From the NCBI GenBank assembly GCA_020636095.1, contig JACJYN010000002.1, positions 1,612,001 through 1,676,000 on the forward strand: a stretch of DNA of 64,000 nucleotides, read 5' to 3'. Position 1 is the stretch's first letter; every line of letters starts with the position of its first letter. Below are positions 8,022 to 16,465 of this stretch, in pieces. The position numbers and the translations under genes were made by a program. The DNA is from Lewinellaceae bacterium (GTDB taxonomy: Bacteria; Bacteroidota; Bacteroidia; Chitinophagales; Saprospiraceae). Below the pieces are notes generated by a model. That model was given only the letters and a program-made list of their open reading frames with translations. It searched no databases and was not told the DNA's origin.

Positions 8022-9419
8022 TTAATTCACAGAGTGCTCAGCGTTTGTTTTCTCGGGAACGATCCAGCCGGAGTGCCGGAAAAAATGCCACTCTTCCTGA
8101 GCCAGATCGGTGGCAGGGTCGATGAAAGTGTGATACTCCCTGAAGTTGAGCTGCATCCGGATATCGGCAAAAACTTCAACTGTTTTGCCTTGCTGCCGGT
8201 AGGTATCTCTCAGATGATGGGCAAACTGAAGGATCATATCAGGATGGGTGTACAGCTTCCTGTATTGTTTTTTGTCCAGCCAATCTACGGGGTCTACTTT
8301 CTCTTCTGCCCCGGTATCCTTGTCCCGGACGATAAAAGTGCCATATCCTTGTTTTGAACGCAACATCATACGCCAGGAATAGCGATGGCCTTCTTCGGTC
8401 CAGGCCACGTCACCCGGAAAAAGATGGTGCCGAAGAGGGGCCAGCAGGTGGAACAGCATCGCGATCAGAAGGCCGGTAAGGATGGGCGTCCGCCAGCGCG
8501 CAGCCCCCTGCCAAAGTGGCGCCTTCTGTGAGCCCTCCCCTGCAGTGCGCTCTTCCCACCACATTTTCACTCTTTTCAAAAAAGGCAAGCGCCCTTTGAG
8601 TTTTTCGTATAGATGCATCGGGAAGCCCGGCGGAAAATACAGCGCGGTAAGGGCCACCGAGAGGAATGGAAATATTCCGATGTTAAAAACCAGGTGGTTC
8701 ATGAGGTGGAAGAACAGGACGGCGGCGAAAGCCCAGGGGCGGGTTTTTCGGATGATGAGAAAAAAGACAACCGTCAGGTCCAGCAGCAGGCCGCCGTAAG
8801 CCATAAAGTAGGGCATCCATTCCTGCTTCAGCAGAGGCCCGATGCCCGGGGCGCCGCTTCGCTGTTCCAGCCATTGCCGGAGGGGAATGGCGTGGAGCCA
8901 ATCGGCGTTGAGTTTGGCGATTCCTCCGTAAAAATAGGCCACCCCCATCAGGAATTGCAAAAGAAACAAACACCAGTAAGGCGTTGTAGCTGACTTCAGC
9001 TCCGGGCGCCGGAGCACATCCGCCGAGAATTGCCGGTGAGCCGGCAGAAAGATCATCACGAAGCTGATCCAGCAAAACAGGTAACCGTGGTTAAGGTAAT
9101 GGGATTTTTCCAATAAAAAAGTGTAGGTAAAGCCCAGCGCAAAGAGCAGGCTGCTGATGCGATACCATTTTCCCAGCATAACCAGAATAGCCAATCCACA
9201 GATCGACAGAAACAGGATAGACATAAAGGGCTCGGGCAGCGGGTGCACCCATTCGAAGCCATAATACCGAAACTGGAACTTTTCCGGATTGTAGGCATCG
9301 ACGATCCAATGGTAATAAATGTAGGAATTGAGTACATCGGCAAAACCCAGCATGCCGAAGACGATACGGAAAAAGACGAGGGATGAGATGTTAACCGGTT
9401 GGAAGAGGCGCCAGGCCAT
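8022..9419 (-). CDS. HTTM-domain (vitamin-K-dependent carboxylase-like) membrane protein
   Basis: A 465-aa integral membrane protein with an HTTM (horizontally transferred transmembrane) domain: it opens MAWRLFQPVNISSLVFFRIVFG, has about eight hydrophobic segments up to residue 300, a conserved KSHYLNHGYLF element, and GGIAKLN. The C-terminal about 130 residues are soluble and aromatic-rich. The family includes vitamin-K-dependent gamma-carboxylase-like proteins; bacterial members are mostly uncharacterised and whether they carboxylate anything is unknown. It is encoded 26 bp after the DNA methyltransferase gene on the same strand and 40 bp before the LD-carboxypeptidase gene, so it may share transcripts, but no functional link is evident. 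Confidence 0.8.
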   Translation of the reverse strand: MAWRLFQPVNISSLVFFRIVFGMLGFADVLNSYIYYHWIVDAYNPEKFQFRYYGFEWVHPLPEPFMSILFLSICGLAILVMLGKWYRISSLLFALGFTYTFLLEKSHYLNHGYLFCWISFVMIFLPAHRQFSADVLRRPELKSATTPYWCLFLLQFLMGVAYFYGGIAKLNADWLHAIPLRQWLEQRSGAPGIGPLLKQEWMPYFMAYGGLLLDLTVVFFLIIRKTRPWAFAAVLFFHLMNHLVFNIGIFPFLSVALTALYFPPGFPMHLYEKLKGRLPFLKRVKMWWEERTAGEGSQKAPLWQGAARWRTPILTGLLIAMLFHLLAPLRHHLFPGDVAWTEEGHRYSWRMMLRSKQGYGTFIVRDKDTGAEEKVDPVDWLDKKQYRKLYTHPDMILQFAHHLRDTYRQQGKTVEVFADIRMQLNFREYHTFIDPATDLAQEEWHFFRHSGWIVPEKTNAEHSVN

Positions 9420-9445
9420 AGGCAGGTTAATACTTTAAAAAGGCA

Positions 9446-10492
9446 TCAAGTCCTAAACTTTTTAATCTTCTTGCGTTTGCGTTTCTTCCTTTTAGGTTTC
9501 GCCTCCGGAGCAATCCCATCCATGTCCTCCTTGATCTTGGCTGCCACCGACTGCGCCAGCCGCACCGGAACGGCGTTGCCGATCATTTTGTAGGCCGCCG
9601 CCAGATTTTTGTAGTAAAAGACAAAGTCATCCGGAAAACCCTGAATGCGGGCGCATTCCCGAACGGTGAGGCGGCGATAGAGATGTTCCTGGCCCGGTAC
9701 AAAGCGTTTCCGGTCTTTATCAACCGTTTCCATTTTGGGCGCCTGAGGGTGGAGCGGAGCATGGCGGGCCCCCGCCTGAATGGTGTAAGAGAGTTCATCC
9801 CAGCCCCGGACCCGGTTCCTCGACATATACATACTGGAAAAATCACCGATGAAATATTCGTGGTTGGGCACCGGGCATTCTCCGTTGGTATAGTTGCCTT
9901 TTTTTGCGGGAATGGCATTATCCGTCAGGTCGCCAATGGCCGACCGCAACGTAAGCTTCATATCAATCGACGGAGGGAATTCAAAGTTAATACCCAGGTC
10001 ATGGCGATAGCCTACAAAAAACACCCGCTTGCGGTCCTGCGGCACCAGGTAGTCGGAAGCGTTGAGCAGCTGAAAAGAAAGTTGATAGCCAGATTCTTTA
10101 AACAACTTTTTGATGCTGTCCAGCGCCTTTTCATTGCGGGGCAACAGCATGCCGGCTACATTCTCCGCCAGGAAAAATTTGGGCTTTTTCTCTTGCAGGA
10201 TGCGGATGAAGTCGAAAAACAATTGCCCCCTCTTATCGTCAATCCCCCGTAGCTTACCGGCGGCGCTCCAGCTTTGGCAGGGCGGCCCTCCGATCATACC
10301 GTCCACATCCGGAATATCCGATGGGTCGACATCTGTAATGCTCCGGCGGTCCAGCTCTGTATCGGGATGGTTTTTTTCGTAGGTTTCCCATACATCACTA
10401 TCGTATTCATTGGCCCATACGACATCGAAGCCGGCCCGGTCAAACCCCAGGTCCAGCCCTCCTGCTCCCGCAAAAAAAGAGGCCACCTTCAT
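9446..10492 (-). CDS. orphan DNA (cytosine-5-)-methyltransferase, M.NgoPII-like
   Basis: A 348-aa C5 cytosine methyltransferase. Motifs: FAGAGGLDLGF (I, SAM binding), GGPPCQSWS (IV, nucleophile C72), AENVAG (VI, E110-N-V), Q152DRKRV (VIII), and the C-terminal MIGNAVP motif (X). The target-recognition region (MSRNRVRGWDE...HPQAPKME) strongly resembles, from memory, GGCC-specific M.NgoPII-type enzymes, so GGCC methylation is a reasonable hypothesis. The last about 25 residues are a Lys/Arg-rich tail unusual for the family. No restriction endonuclease or Vsr gene lies beside it; the upstream neighbour is a small membrane protein and the downstream one an HTTM protein. It may therefore be a solitary epigenetic or protective methylase. 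Confidence 0.93.
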   Translation of the reverse strand: MKVASFFAGAGGLDLGFDRAGFDVVWANEYDSDVWETYEKNHPDTELDRRSITDVDPSDIPDVDGMIGGPPCQSWSAAGKLRGIDDKRGQLFFDFIRILQEKKPKFFLAENVAGMLLPRNEKALDSIKKLFKESGYQLSFQLLNASDYLVPQDRKRVFFVGYRHDLGINFEFPPSIDMKLTLRSAIGDLTDNAIPAKKGNYTNGECPVPNHEYFIGDFSSMYMSRNRVRGWDELSYTIQAGARHAPLHPQAPKMETVDKDRKRFVPGQEHLYRRLTVRECARIQGFPDDFVFYYKNLAAAYKMIGNAVPVRLAQSVAAKIKEDMDGIAPEAKPKRKKRKRKKIKKFRT

Positions 10493-10728
10493 AAGCTAAT
10501 CTTTAATAACATGGTAGTATGAGTGAAAGCGGAACAAACTGGCCGGCCCATTTGAGCTCCTTTTTACCAGACGATAAGGGTTGCCGAAAGGAGCCGGTTG
10601 GTTCGCTTTAGTCGCACTAGTGCTCTGTATATTTGGAATTTAAGCAACCGTAAGATGCACAAAAATAATGAAAATGGCCAAGTGTATGAGAAAAATTATT
10701 GTTTCAGGAGCAATGGAGCCCCCCTCTC

Positions 10729-11247
10729 CTATCCTTCCTCCTGCCTGAGCAGCATTGCCGGGTCGGCCATGTACCACTGTTCGCGGTCGCGGGTATACCC
10801 GAAGGTGGCGTGTGGCAGCAACCGATTAAGGGTTTTCGAAACCTTCCGCTGGTTTTTGGCCGAAAGGCCTACGGATACTTCATCGCCATCCATCAACTTG
10901 AAGTACATCGTACAACTACTTCCGAACTGAAGGCCAAAAGGAAGGCGTTCGGTCACCACGGCGTAAACCCAGACGATGTGGCGGGGCCGGTTTTCCAGTA
11001 AGTATAGCAGGTAGGAGCCCCTGGCCAATTTTTCCCGCAGCAACTGGAAGGCCAACCGGATGCCAAGTAGGGTACACGCTAATCCCAAAAGCGCAAGCAG
11101 GGCAGATGCCCCAAAGGAAAGCCAGGCCACTACCGCGCCAAAAATCAACAGCGACAGAGCTGCCGCCAGCTTCAAGCGCCACTCCCGCCGAATGGCTTTG
11201 CGCAACAATTCGAAAGATGGATGTCGTAGTAAATTCTTCTGGCTCAA
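10729..11247 (-). CDS. hypothetical membrane protein with soluble C-terminal domain
   Basis: An unrecognised 172-aa protein. Residues about 27-70 form two closely spaced transmembrane helices (ALSLLIFGAVVAW and LLALLGLACTLLG), and the remaining about 100 residues look like a small globular domain (RPRHIVWVYAV, FGSSCTMYFKL). That layout resembles small PH-like membrane-anchored proteins, but I cannot assign a family. It is divergently arranged to parE across a 248-bp intergenic region and lies 236 bp upstream of the methyltransferase gene on the same strand. Confidence 0.6.
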   Translation of the reverse strand: MSQKNLLRHPSFELLRKAIRREWRLKLAAALSLLIFGAVVAWLSFGASALLALLGLACTLLGIRLAFQLLREKLARGSYLLYLLENRPRHIVWVYAVVTERLPFGLQFGSSCTMYFKLMDGDEVSVGLSAKNQRKVSKTLNRLLPHATFGYTRDREQWYMADPAMLLRQEEG

Positions 11248-11495
11248 AGCAACCCGTTATGTTTTGACAGACTCAAACAATTTGTTGTTTTTGTGGAAAA
11301 AAATTCTTACTTTTGTTGATCATTGTGGAAAAAATGAAGGAATATTATTGCATATTTTCCAGCTTTTTGTTGAAAATTACGCTGCTCCCAACCGAAACAA
11401 CAGCTAATTTTACGGGTACAACAAAATAAGCCGCCATTTACTCAGTTGTTAGAGGGCTATTTTAAGAAAGAAACACAAAAGCAGAAACGCAGTTC
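11248..11495. other. AT-rich divergent region upstream of parE
   Basis: A 248-bp AT-rich stretch with no gene. It contains the parE promoter (11285-11315) and the leader. Several TTTG-like words occur nearby, so alternative start points are possible. Confidence 0.5.
11285..11315 (+). promoter_or_regulatory. promoter of parE (Bacteroidota sigma-ABfr type)
   Basis: TTG at 11285-11287 is followed after 20 nt by TACTTTTG at 11308-11315, matching the Bacteroidota -33 (TTTG/TTG) and -7 (TAnnTTTG) consensus. It predicts a parE transcript with a leader of about 170 nt. Confidence 0.65.
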
Positions 11496-13412
11496 ATGTC
11501 ACAGGTAACCTATAACGAAGAAAATATCCGGTCCTTAGACTGGAAAGAACACATACGCATGCGCCCCGGCATGTACATTGGCAAATTGGGGGATGGTTCC
11601 GCACCGGATGACGGTATCTATATCCTGATCAAAGAAGTAGTCGACAACTCCATCGATGAATACTTCATGGGCCACGGAAAGGCGATCGACATCCTGGTGG
11701 AAGACGGCCAGGTCACCATACGGGACTACGGGCGGGGCATTCCGCTGGGCAAAGTGGTAGATTGCGTATCCAAGATCAATACCGGTGGAAAGTACGACTC
11801 CAAAGCGTTTAAAAAATCGGTGGGCCTCAACGGCGTGGGTACCAAAGCGGTGAATGCGCTGTCGCAATACTTTATGGTGCAGGCTGTTCGGGACGGGAAG
11901 GCCAAAGTCGCCGAGTTCGAGCAAGGGGAACTCATCAAAGACCACAAAGTCAAGAAGTCTACTGACCCCAATGGCACCCTGATCGTCTTCCGGCCCGACG
12001 AGGAGATTTTCAAAAAATACCGATTCCGCACCGATTATATGGAGAGCCAGTTGTGGAATTACGCCTACCTGAATGCGGGGCTGAAGATCAATATCAATGG
12101 CAAAACCCTGGTTTCCAAAAACGGATTGCTCGACCTCCTGGAGCGAAAGGCCAGCAATGAGAACCTCCGATATCCCATCATTCACCTGAAAGGGGAGGAT
12201 ATTGAGCTCGCACTGTCCCATGGCAACCACTACGGAGAACAATACCATACCTTCGTCAACGGCCAGAATACGACCCAGGGCGGCACCCATCTCAACGCGT
12301 TGCGCGAAGCCATTGTGAAGACGATACAGGAACACTTCAACAAAAATTATGACCGGCGGGATATCCTTTCCTCTATTGTGGCCGCCATCAGCATCCGCAT
12401 AGAAGAGCCGGTTTTCGAATCTCAGACCAAAACTAAACTCGGCTCCACCGATATGGGGCCGGAAGGGCCGACCATCCGCACGTTCGTGGTTAACTTTGTC
12501 AAGGAAAAACTGGATAACTTCCTCCACAAAAACACGGAGGTGGCCAAAGCGTTGGAAAAACGAATCAAACAATCGGAACGAGAGCGCAAAGAGATCGCCG
12601 GCATCAAAAAACTGGCCAATCAGCGCGCCAAAAAGGCCAACCTCCACAATAAAAAATTGCGGGACTGCCGCCTCCACTACTGTGACAACCCCCGAAAGGT
12701 AGAGGATGAAGGCCGCAACAATACCACGCTTTTCATCACCGAGGGGGATTCGGCAAGCGGCTCTATTACCAAAGCGCGTGATGTGCAAACCCAGGCAGTG
12801 TTCAGCCTCCGCGGAAAACCGCTGAACTGCTACGGCCTGACCAAAAAGGTGGTGTATGAGAACGAAGAATTCAATTTGTTACAACATGCCCTCAATATAG
12901 AAGATGGGCTGGATGAACTGCGCTACAACCGCGTCGTGATCGCAACGGACGCCGATGTAGACGGCATGCACATCCGCCTGTTGCTGTTAACTTTCTTCCT
13001 GCAGTTCTTCCCCGACCTGGTTCGCAACGGGCACCTTTTCATTCTCGATACGCCTCTTTTCCGGGTGCGGGACAAACAAAAGACCTTCTACTGCTACAGC
13101 CAGGAGGAAAAACTGCAGGCCATTCAGAAACTTCGGGGCAAACCGGAAATCACCCGTTTCAAGGGATTGGGCGAAATCTCTCCCGATGAGTTCAAGGACT
13201 TTATCAGCGAAAATATTCGCCTGGAGCCGGTTATCCTGAATGAAGATACCGACATCGACGATGTTCTGGCTTATTATATGGGCAAGAATACACCATCCCG
13301 GCAGGAATTCATTATCGGCAACCTGAGGGTGGAAAAGGATGAGCTGGAGGAAACGGACGCGGCCCGAAAAGAGGAGGCTGAAGAAGAAGAGGAGGAAATG
13401 GTGGAAGCCTAA
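11496..13412 (+). CDS. parE: DNA topoisomerase IV subunit B (ParE)
   Basis: A 638-aa type IIA topoisomerase ATPase subunit. Seen: GHKL ATP-binding elements (E47VVDNSIDE, DYGRGIP, GLNGVGTKAVNALS), QTKTKLG at the transducer, and the TOPRIM domain with TEGDSASGS and DADVDG metal-binding acidic residues. At about 640 aa without the extra GyrB insertion, and with the KSVGLNGVGTKAVNALS wording typical of Bacteroidota ParE, it is ParE rather than GyrB. With ParC it decatenates daughter chromosomes. The C-terminal tail is strongly acidic (repeated EEEEE). parC is not adjacent, unlike in many bacteria; lon follows 213 bp downstream from its own promoter. Confidence 0.93.
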   Translation: MSQVTYNEENIRSLDWKEHIRMRPGMYIGKLGDGSAPDDGIYILIKEVVDNSIDEYFMGHGKAIDILVEDGQVTIRDYGRGIPLGKVVDCVSKINTGGKYDSKAFKKSVGLNGVGTKAVNALSQYFMVQAVRDGKAKVAEFEQGELIKDHKVKKSTDPNGTLIVFRPDEEIFKKYRFRTDYMESQLWNYAYLNAGLKININGKTLVSKNGLLDLLERKASNENLRYPIIHLKGEDIELALSHGNHYGEQYHTFVNGQNTTQGGTHLNALREAIVKTIQEHFNKNYDRRDILSSIVAAISIRIEEPVFESQTKTKLGSTDMGPEGPTIRTFVVNFVKEKLDNFLHKNTEVAKALEKRIKQSERERKEIAGIKKLANQRAKKANLHNKKLRDCRLHYCDNPRKVEDEGRNNTTLFITEGDSASGSITKARDVQTQAVFSLRGKPLNCYGLTKKVVYENEEFNLLQHALNIEDGLDELRYNRVVIATDADVDGMHIRLLLLTFFLQFFPDLVRNGHLFILDTPLFRVRDKQKTFYCYSQEEKLQAIQKLRGKPEITRFKGLGEISPDEFKDFISENIRLEPVILNEDTDIDDVLAYYMGKNTPSRQEFIIGNLRVEKDELEETDAARKEEAEEEEEEMVEA

Positions 13413-13438
13413 AAAACAAACCAATTCTGCCTTCTTCA

Positions 13439-13469
13439 TTGTTTAGAGCTGACGTTTTGTCTACATTTG
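13439..13469 (+). promoter_or_regulatory. promoter of lon (Bacteroidota type)
   Basis: TTG at 13439-13441 and TACATTTG at 13462-13469 are spaced by 20 nt, the same geometry as the parE promoter. It implies a leader of about 150 nt before the lon start at 13626. The leader contains a small GCGCT/AGCGC hairpin (about 13531-13546). No heat-shock (CIRCE-like) operator was seen. Confidence 0.65.
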
Positions 13470-13625
13470 CCCTTTGGCTATTCTGCCAGGGGTATTTTTT
13501 TGCTTTGGCATAGTAGTTGACATTATATAAGCACGCGCTCTACAAAGCGCTTCCTGACACCTTGACATTGAGCGTGTATATAGGTATTTTATGATCCAGC
13601 GGAAGCTGTAAATGATAAAGATCGT

Positions 13626-16046
13626 ATGTTTGAAGAAATTTTTTCGCACCAGCGGTTTGATGATGATGGAGACTTTCTGCCTCTACTTTCGGTTGAGGAG
13701 GAGGTGGATGAGGAATTTGATGAATCTTACCCGGATATATTACCCCTTTTAGCGCTTAAGAATACCGTCCTCTTTCCGGGGATTGTCATTCCAATTACGG
13801 TTGGCAGGGACAAGTCCATTAAAGCCATCAATAAAGCTTATAATAAAGGGCGAATCGTGGCCGTCTTATCCCAACGCGACAGCAATATCGAAGACCCTGA
13901 CCTGAAGGACCTCTACCATATTGGGACCATCGCCCGCATCCTCAAGCTGTTGCGTATGCCCGATGGCACCACGACCGCCATACTTCAGGGCCGCAAGCGC
14001 TTCATTGTCGACAAACTGACCAGGGAGGAACCGTACATGGAAGTGAGGGTAAGCCAGTTGGAGTATACCCAACCCGAAAAAAGCCTGGAATTTGAAGCCA
14101 TGGTCGCCTCTATTCTCGACCGGGCGCGCCAGATCATAGAATTGTCTCCCAACATTCCGTCGGAGGCCAATGTCATGTTGAAGAATATCAACAACCAGTC
14201 CTTTCTGCTCAACTTCATCGCCTCCAACCTCAGCTCTAAGATTCGGGTTAAGCAAAAAATCCTGGAAATTGACGACCTGCACCAAAAAGCAGAGACGATC
14301 CTGGAGCAGATGAACAACGAGCTGCAACTACTGGAATTGAAAGACCAGATCGAGAGTAAGGTCCGGGTAGATATAGAGAAGCAACAACGGGATTATTTCC
14401 TCAACCAGCAGCTCAAAACCATACAGGAAGAGCTGGGCCAAAACCCTCAGGAGGAAGAGGTTAAGAAACTGCAGCTGCGCGCCAAGAAAAAGAAATGGCC
14501 CGAAGAGGTGGCCGCCCATTTTGAAAAGGAGCTCAAGCGCATTCGCCGCATGAACCCCCAGGTTGCCGAATATTCTATCCAGCTCAACTACCTGGAATTG
14601 ATGCTCGACTTGCCCTGGAATAAGTACACCAAGGATAACTTCGAGCTCAAAAAGGTGAAAACAGTTTTGGATAAAGACCACTTTGGCCTGGAGAAGGTCA
14701 AAGAGCGCATTCTGGAGCATCTTGCCGTTTTGAAACTCAAAGGAGATATGAAGGCGCCTATCCTTTGCCTGGTGGGCCCTCCCGGGGTTGGAAAAACCTC
14801 TCTCGGCCGCTCGATAGCCCGGGCCCTCAAACGGCAGTTCATCCGTATGTCTTTAGGCGGTTTGCACGACGAGTCTGAAATCCGCGGGCACCGCAAGACC
14901 TACATCGGGGCGATGCCGGGCCGTATCATTCAATCTTTGAAGCGGGCAGGCTCCTCCAATCCCGTTTTCATTCTGGATGAAATAGATAAAGTAGGCAAGG
15001 ATTTCCGCGGCGACCCCTCCTCGGCCTTACTGGAAGTGCTCGACCCGGAACAAAACTCCACCTTTTACGACAACTACCTGGAGATGGAGTACGATCTGTC
15101 CAAGGTCCTGTTTGTTGCCACTGCCAATAGCCTGAGTACCATACAACCTGCCCTGCTCGACCGCATGGAAATCATCAGCATCAGTGGGTACTCTACGGAA
15201 GAGAAAATTGAAATAGCCAAACGCCACCTCATTCCGGAACAACGCAAAGAGCATGGCCTGGAAGCCAAACAAATACGGCTCAACAAGGTGGTGATCCGCC
15301 AGCTCATAGAAGAGTATACGCGGGAATCGGGCGTGCGGTCCCTCAACCGGCAGGTGGCCGGCGTCATGCGCAACATAGCTAAGAAAGTGGCTATGGAAGA
15401 GCAGTACAATATAACCGTAAAACCGGATGACCTGCATGAAATGCTCGGGCCGCCCCGCTTTTCGAAAGACCTGTACCAGGAGGTCCGCGTTCCGGGAGTT
15501 GCAGTAGGACTGGCCTGGACCCAAACCGGCGGAGATATTCTCTTTATGGAATGTAGCCTGAGCCGGGGCAAGGGTAAACTCACCCTCACCGGCAACCTGG
15601 GCGACGTCATGAAAGAATCTGCTTCCACTGCCCTGAGTTTCATCAAAGCGCACAGCGAAGAGCTAGGCATTCCCGCCAATCTATTTGAAGAAAAGGACAT
15701 TCACCTTCACGTTCCCGAAGGCGCTATCCCGAAGGATGGGCCATCGGCGGGCATCACCATGCTTTCGACCCTGACCTCAGCCCTGACCGGCCGGCTGGTC
15801 AATCCCTATGTAGCCATGACCGGGGAGATCACCCTGCGAGGTAAAGTATTGCCGGTGGGTGGCATCAAAGAAAAAATACTGGCTGCCAAACGAGCGGGAA
15901 TGAAGGAGATCATCCTCTGCCAGGAAAATAAAAAGCATATCGATGAGATCAAAGAGGATTACATCGAAGGCCTCGAATTTCACTATGTAAATACCATGCA
16001 GGAAGTGCTGGCCCTGGCGCTTGAGCCCGTAACTGTCTCGACGTAG
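13626..16046 (+). CDS. lon: ATP-dependent protease Lon (LonA)
   Basis: An 806-aa LonA protease with the standard layout: N-terminal substrate-binding LON domain (LPLLALKNTVLFPGIVIPI...), central helical region, AAA+ ATPase with Walker A GPPGVGKT near residues 384-391 and Walker B FILDEIDK, sensor and arginine-finger regions, and the C-terminal S16 protease domain with catalytic S707 (DGPSAG) and K748 (GGIKEK). It forms a cytoplasmic hexamer that degrades misfolded and regulatory proteins. Length matches Bacteroidota Lon. It has its own promoter, and an inverted-repeat terminator begins at its stop codon. Confidence 0.97.
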   Translation: MFEEIFSHQRFDDDGDFLPLLSVEEEVDEEFDESYPDILPLLALKNTVLFPGIVIPITVGRDKSIKAINKAYNKGRIVAVLSQRDSNIEDPDLKDLYHIGTIARILKLLRMPDGTTTAILQGRKRFIVDKLTREEPYMEVRVSQLEYTQPEKSLEFEAMVASILDRARQIIELSPNIPSEANVMLKNINNQSFLLNFIASNLSSKIRVKQKILEIDDLHQKAETILEQMNNELQLLELKDQIESKVRVDIEKQQRDYFLNQQLKTIQEELGQNPQEEEVKKLQLRAKKKKWPEEVAAHFEKELKRIRRMNPQVAEYSIQLNYLELMLDLPWNKYTKDNFELKKVKTVLDKDHFGLEKVKERILEHLAVLKLKGDMKAPILCLVGPPGVGKTSLGRSIARALKRQFIRMSLGGLHDESEIRGHRKTYIGAMPGRIIQSLKRAGSSNPVFILDEIDKVGKDFRGDPSSALLEVLDPEQNSTFYDNYLEMEYDLSKVLFVATANSLSTIQPALLDRMEIISISGYSTEEKIEIAKRHLIPEQRKEHGLEAKQIRLNKVVIRQLIEEYTRESGVRSLNRQVAGVMRNIAKKVAMEEQYNITVKPDDLHEMLGPPRFSKDLYQEVRVPGVAVGLAWTQTGGDILFMECSLSRGKGKLTLTGNLGDVMKESASTALSFIKAHSEELGIPANLFEEKDIHLHVPEGAIPKDGPSAGITMLSTLTSALTGRLVNPYVAMTGEITLRGKVLPVGGIKEKILAAKRAGMKEIILCQENKKHIDEIKEDYIEGLEFHYVNTMQEVLALALEPVTVST

Positions 16047-16107
16047 GTTCATCAGCCGGGTGTGGCGGCGCCTCCTTTTCGCTTCCACCCCACTGTTAAA
16101 CCTACGT
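16041..16107 (+). terminator. inverted-repeat terminator after lon
   Basis: ACGTAGGTT at 16041-16049 pairs perfectly with AACCTACGT at 16099-16107, and GGGTGTGG/CCACCCC segments inside can extend the fold. It overlaps the lon stop codon, so it most likely ends the lon transcript. No strong U-tract follows. Confidence 0.5.
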
Positions 16108-16126
16108 TAATCAAGATTCCCCTTAC

Positions 16127-16290
16127 GCTTAGGGGCCGGAGAAAAATAAGTTCCCCGTTTCAGGCCAGAGATTTTGTCGCTGGACAAGGCGCGAAGAACG
16201 CGCATCCGTACGGACGCAAGTGATGAGCAACGCAGTACAGCGGCAAAAGATCGGCATCAAATGGGGAAGTTATTCTTCGCCGGGCCCTTA
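16127..16290. repeat. MITE-like palindromic interspersed repeat, copy 1
   Basis: A 164-bp element whose first about 79 and last about 77 bases match the copy at 42902-43066 essentially base for base. Its ends are imperfect terminal inverted repeats of 28 bp (16129-16156 and 16263-16290, 6 mismatches). The centre is a perfect 10-bp palindrome, TCCGTACGGA, at 16205-16214. It has no coding capacity of its own. Short TTA sequences at both ends could be target duplications. It sits between lon and an exported-protein gene. Confidence 0.85.
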
Positions 16291-16381
16291 TCTCCCTTCC
16301 CAAACGTTTTTCAGGGTGATCTGCCGGCATTCCGGAAGAGATCAACGGGCTTGCTTCGTAGTATGATTTTACAAAAATCCC

Positions 16382-16389
16382 TACTTTTG
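16382..16389 (+). promoter_or_regulatory. -7 promoter box
   Basis: TACTTTTG matches TAnnTTTG and lies 76 nt before the ATG at 16466. No TTG at the expected -33 spacing is visible, so this is supported only by the -7 element. Confidence 0.35.
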
Positions 16390-16465
16390 GGGAATAGTAA
16401 CAAACCTTTGCCCGGTACAAGTGGTCTTAATAACAGGCTGTAAGTGAATATATAAATTGAGCTCC

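Larger units (their letters stand above)
16047..16465. other. 419-bp intergenic region lon to CarboxypepD_reg gene
   Basis: This stretch has no convincing gene. It holds the lon terminator, one complete copy of the 165-bp palindromic repeat (16127-16290) and a -7-like box TACTTTTG at 16382-16389 for the next gene. Open frames through the repeat recur at its other copy and are by-products of the repeat. Confidence 0.7.

Noticed and set aside
10598..10930. Small gene on the plus strand downstream of a TATATTTG box
   Set aside because: The frame lies mostly over the minus-strand membrane-protein gene, and its -33 spacing is wrong.
11535..12788. 417-aa open frame opposite parE
   Set aside because: It is the complement of a clear parE gene with residue composition expected from antisense codon bias (His/Val/Phe-rich).
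16160..16420. Open frame on the minus strand through the palindromic repeat
   Set aside because: The same peptide segment recurs in a frame at 42819-43124 because both cross the repeat; no start signal or homology supports coding.
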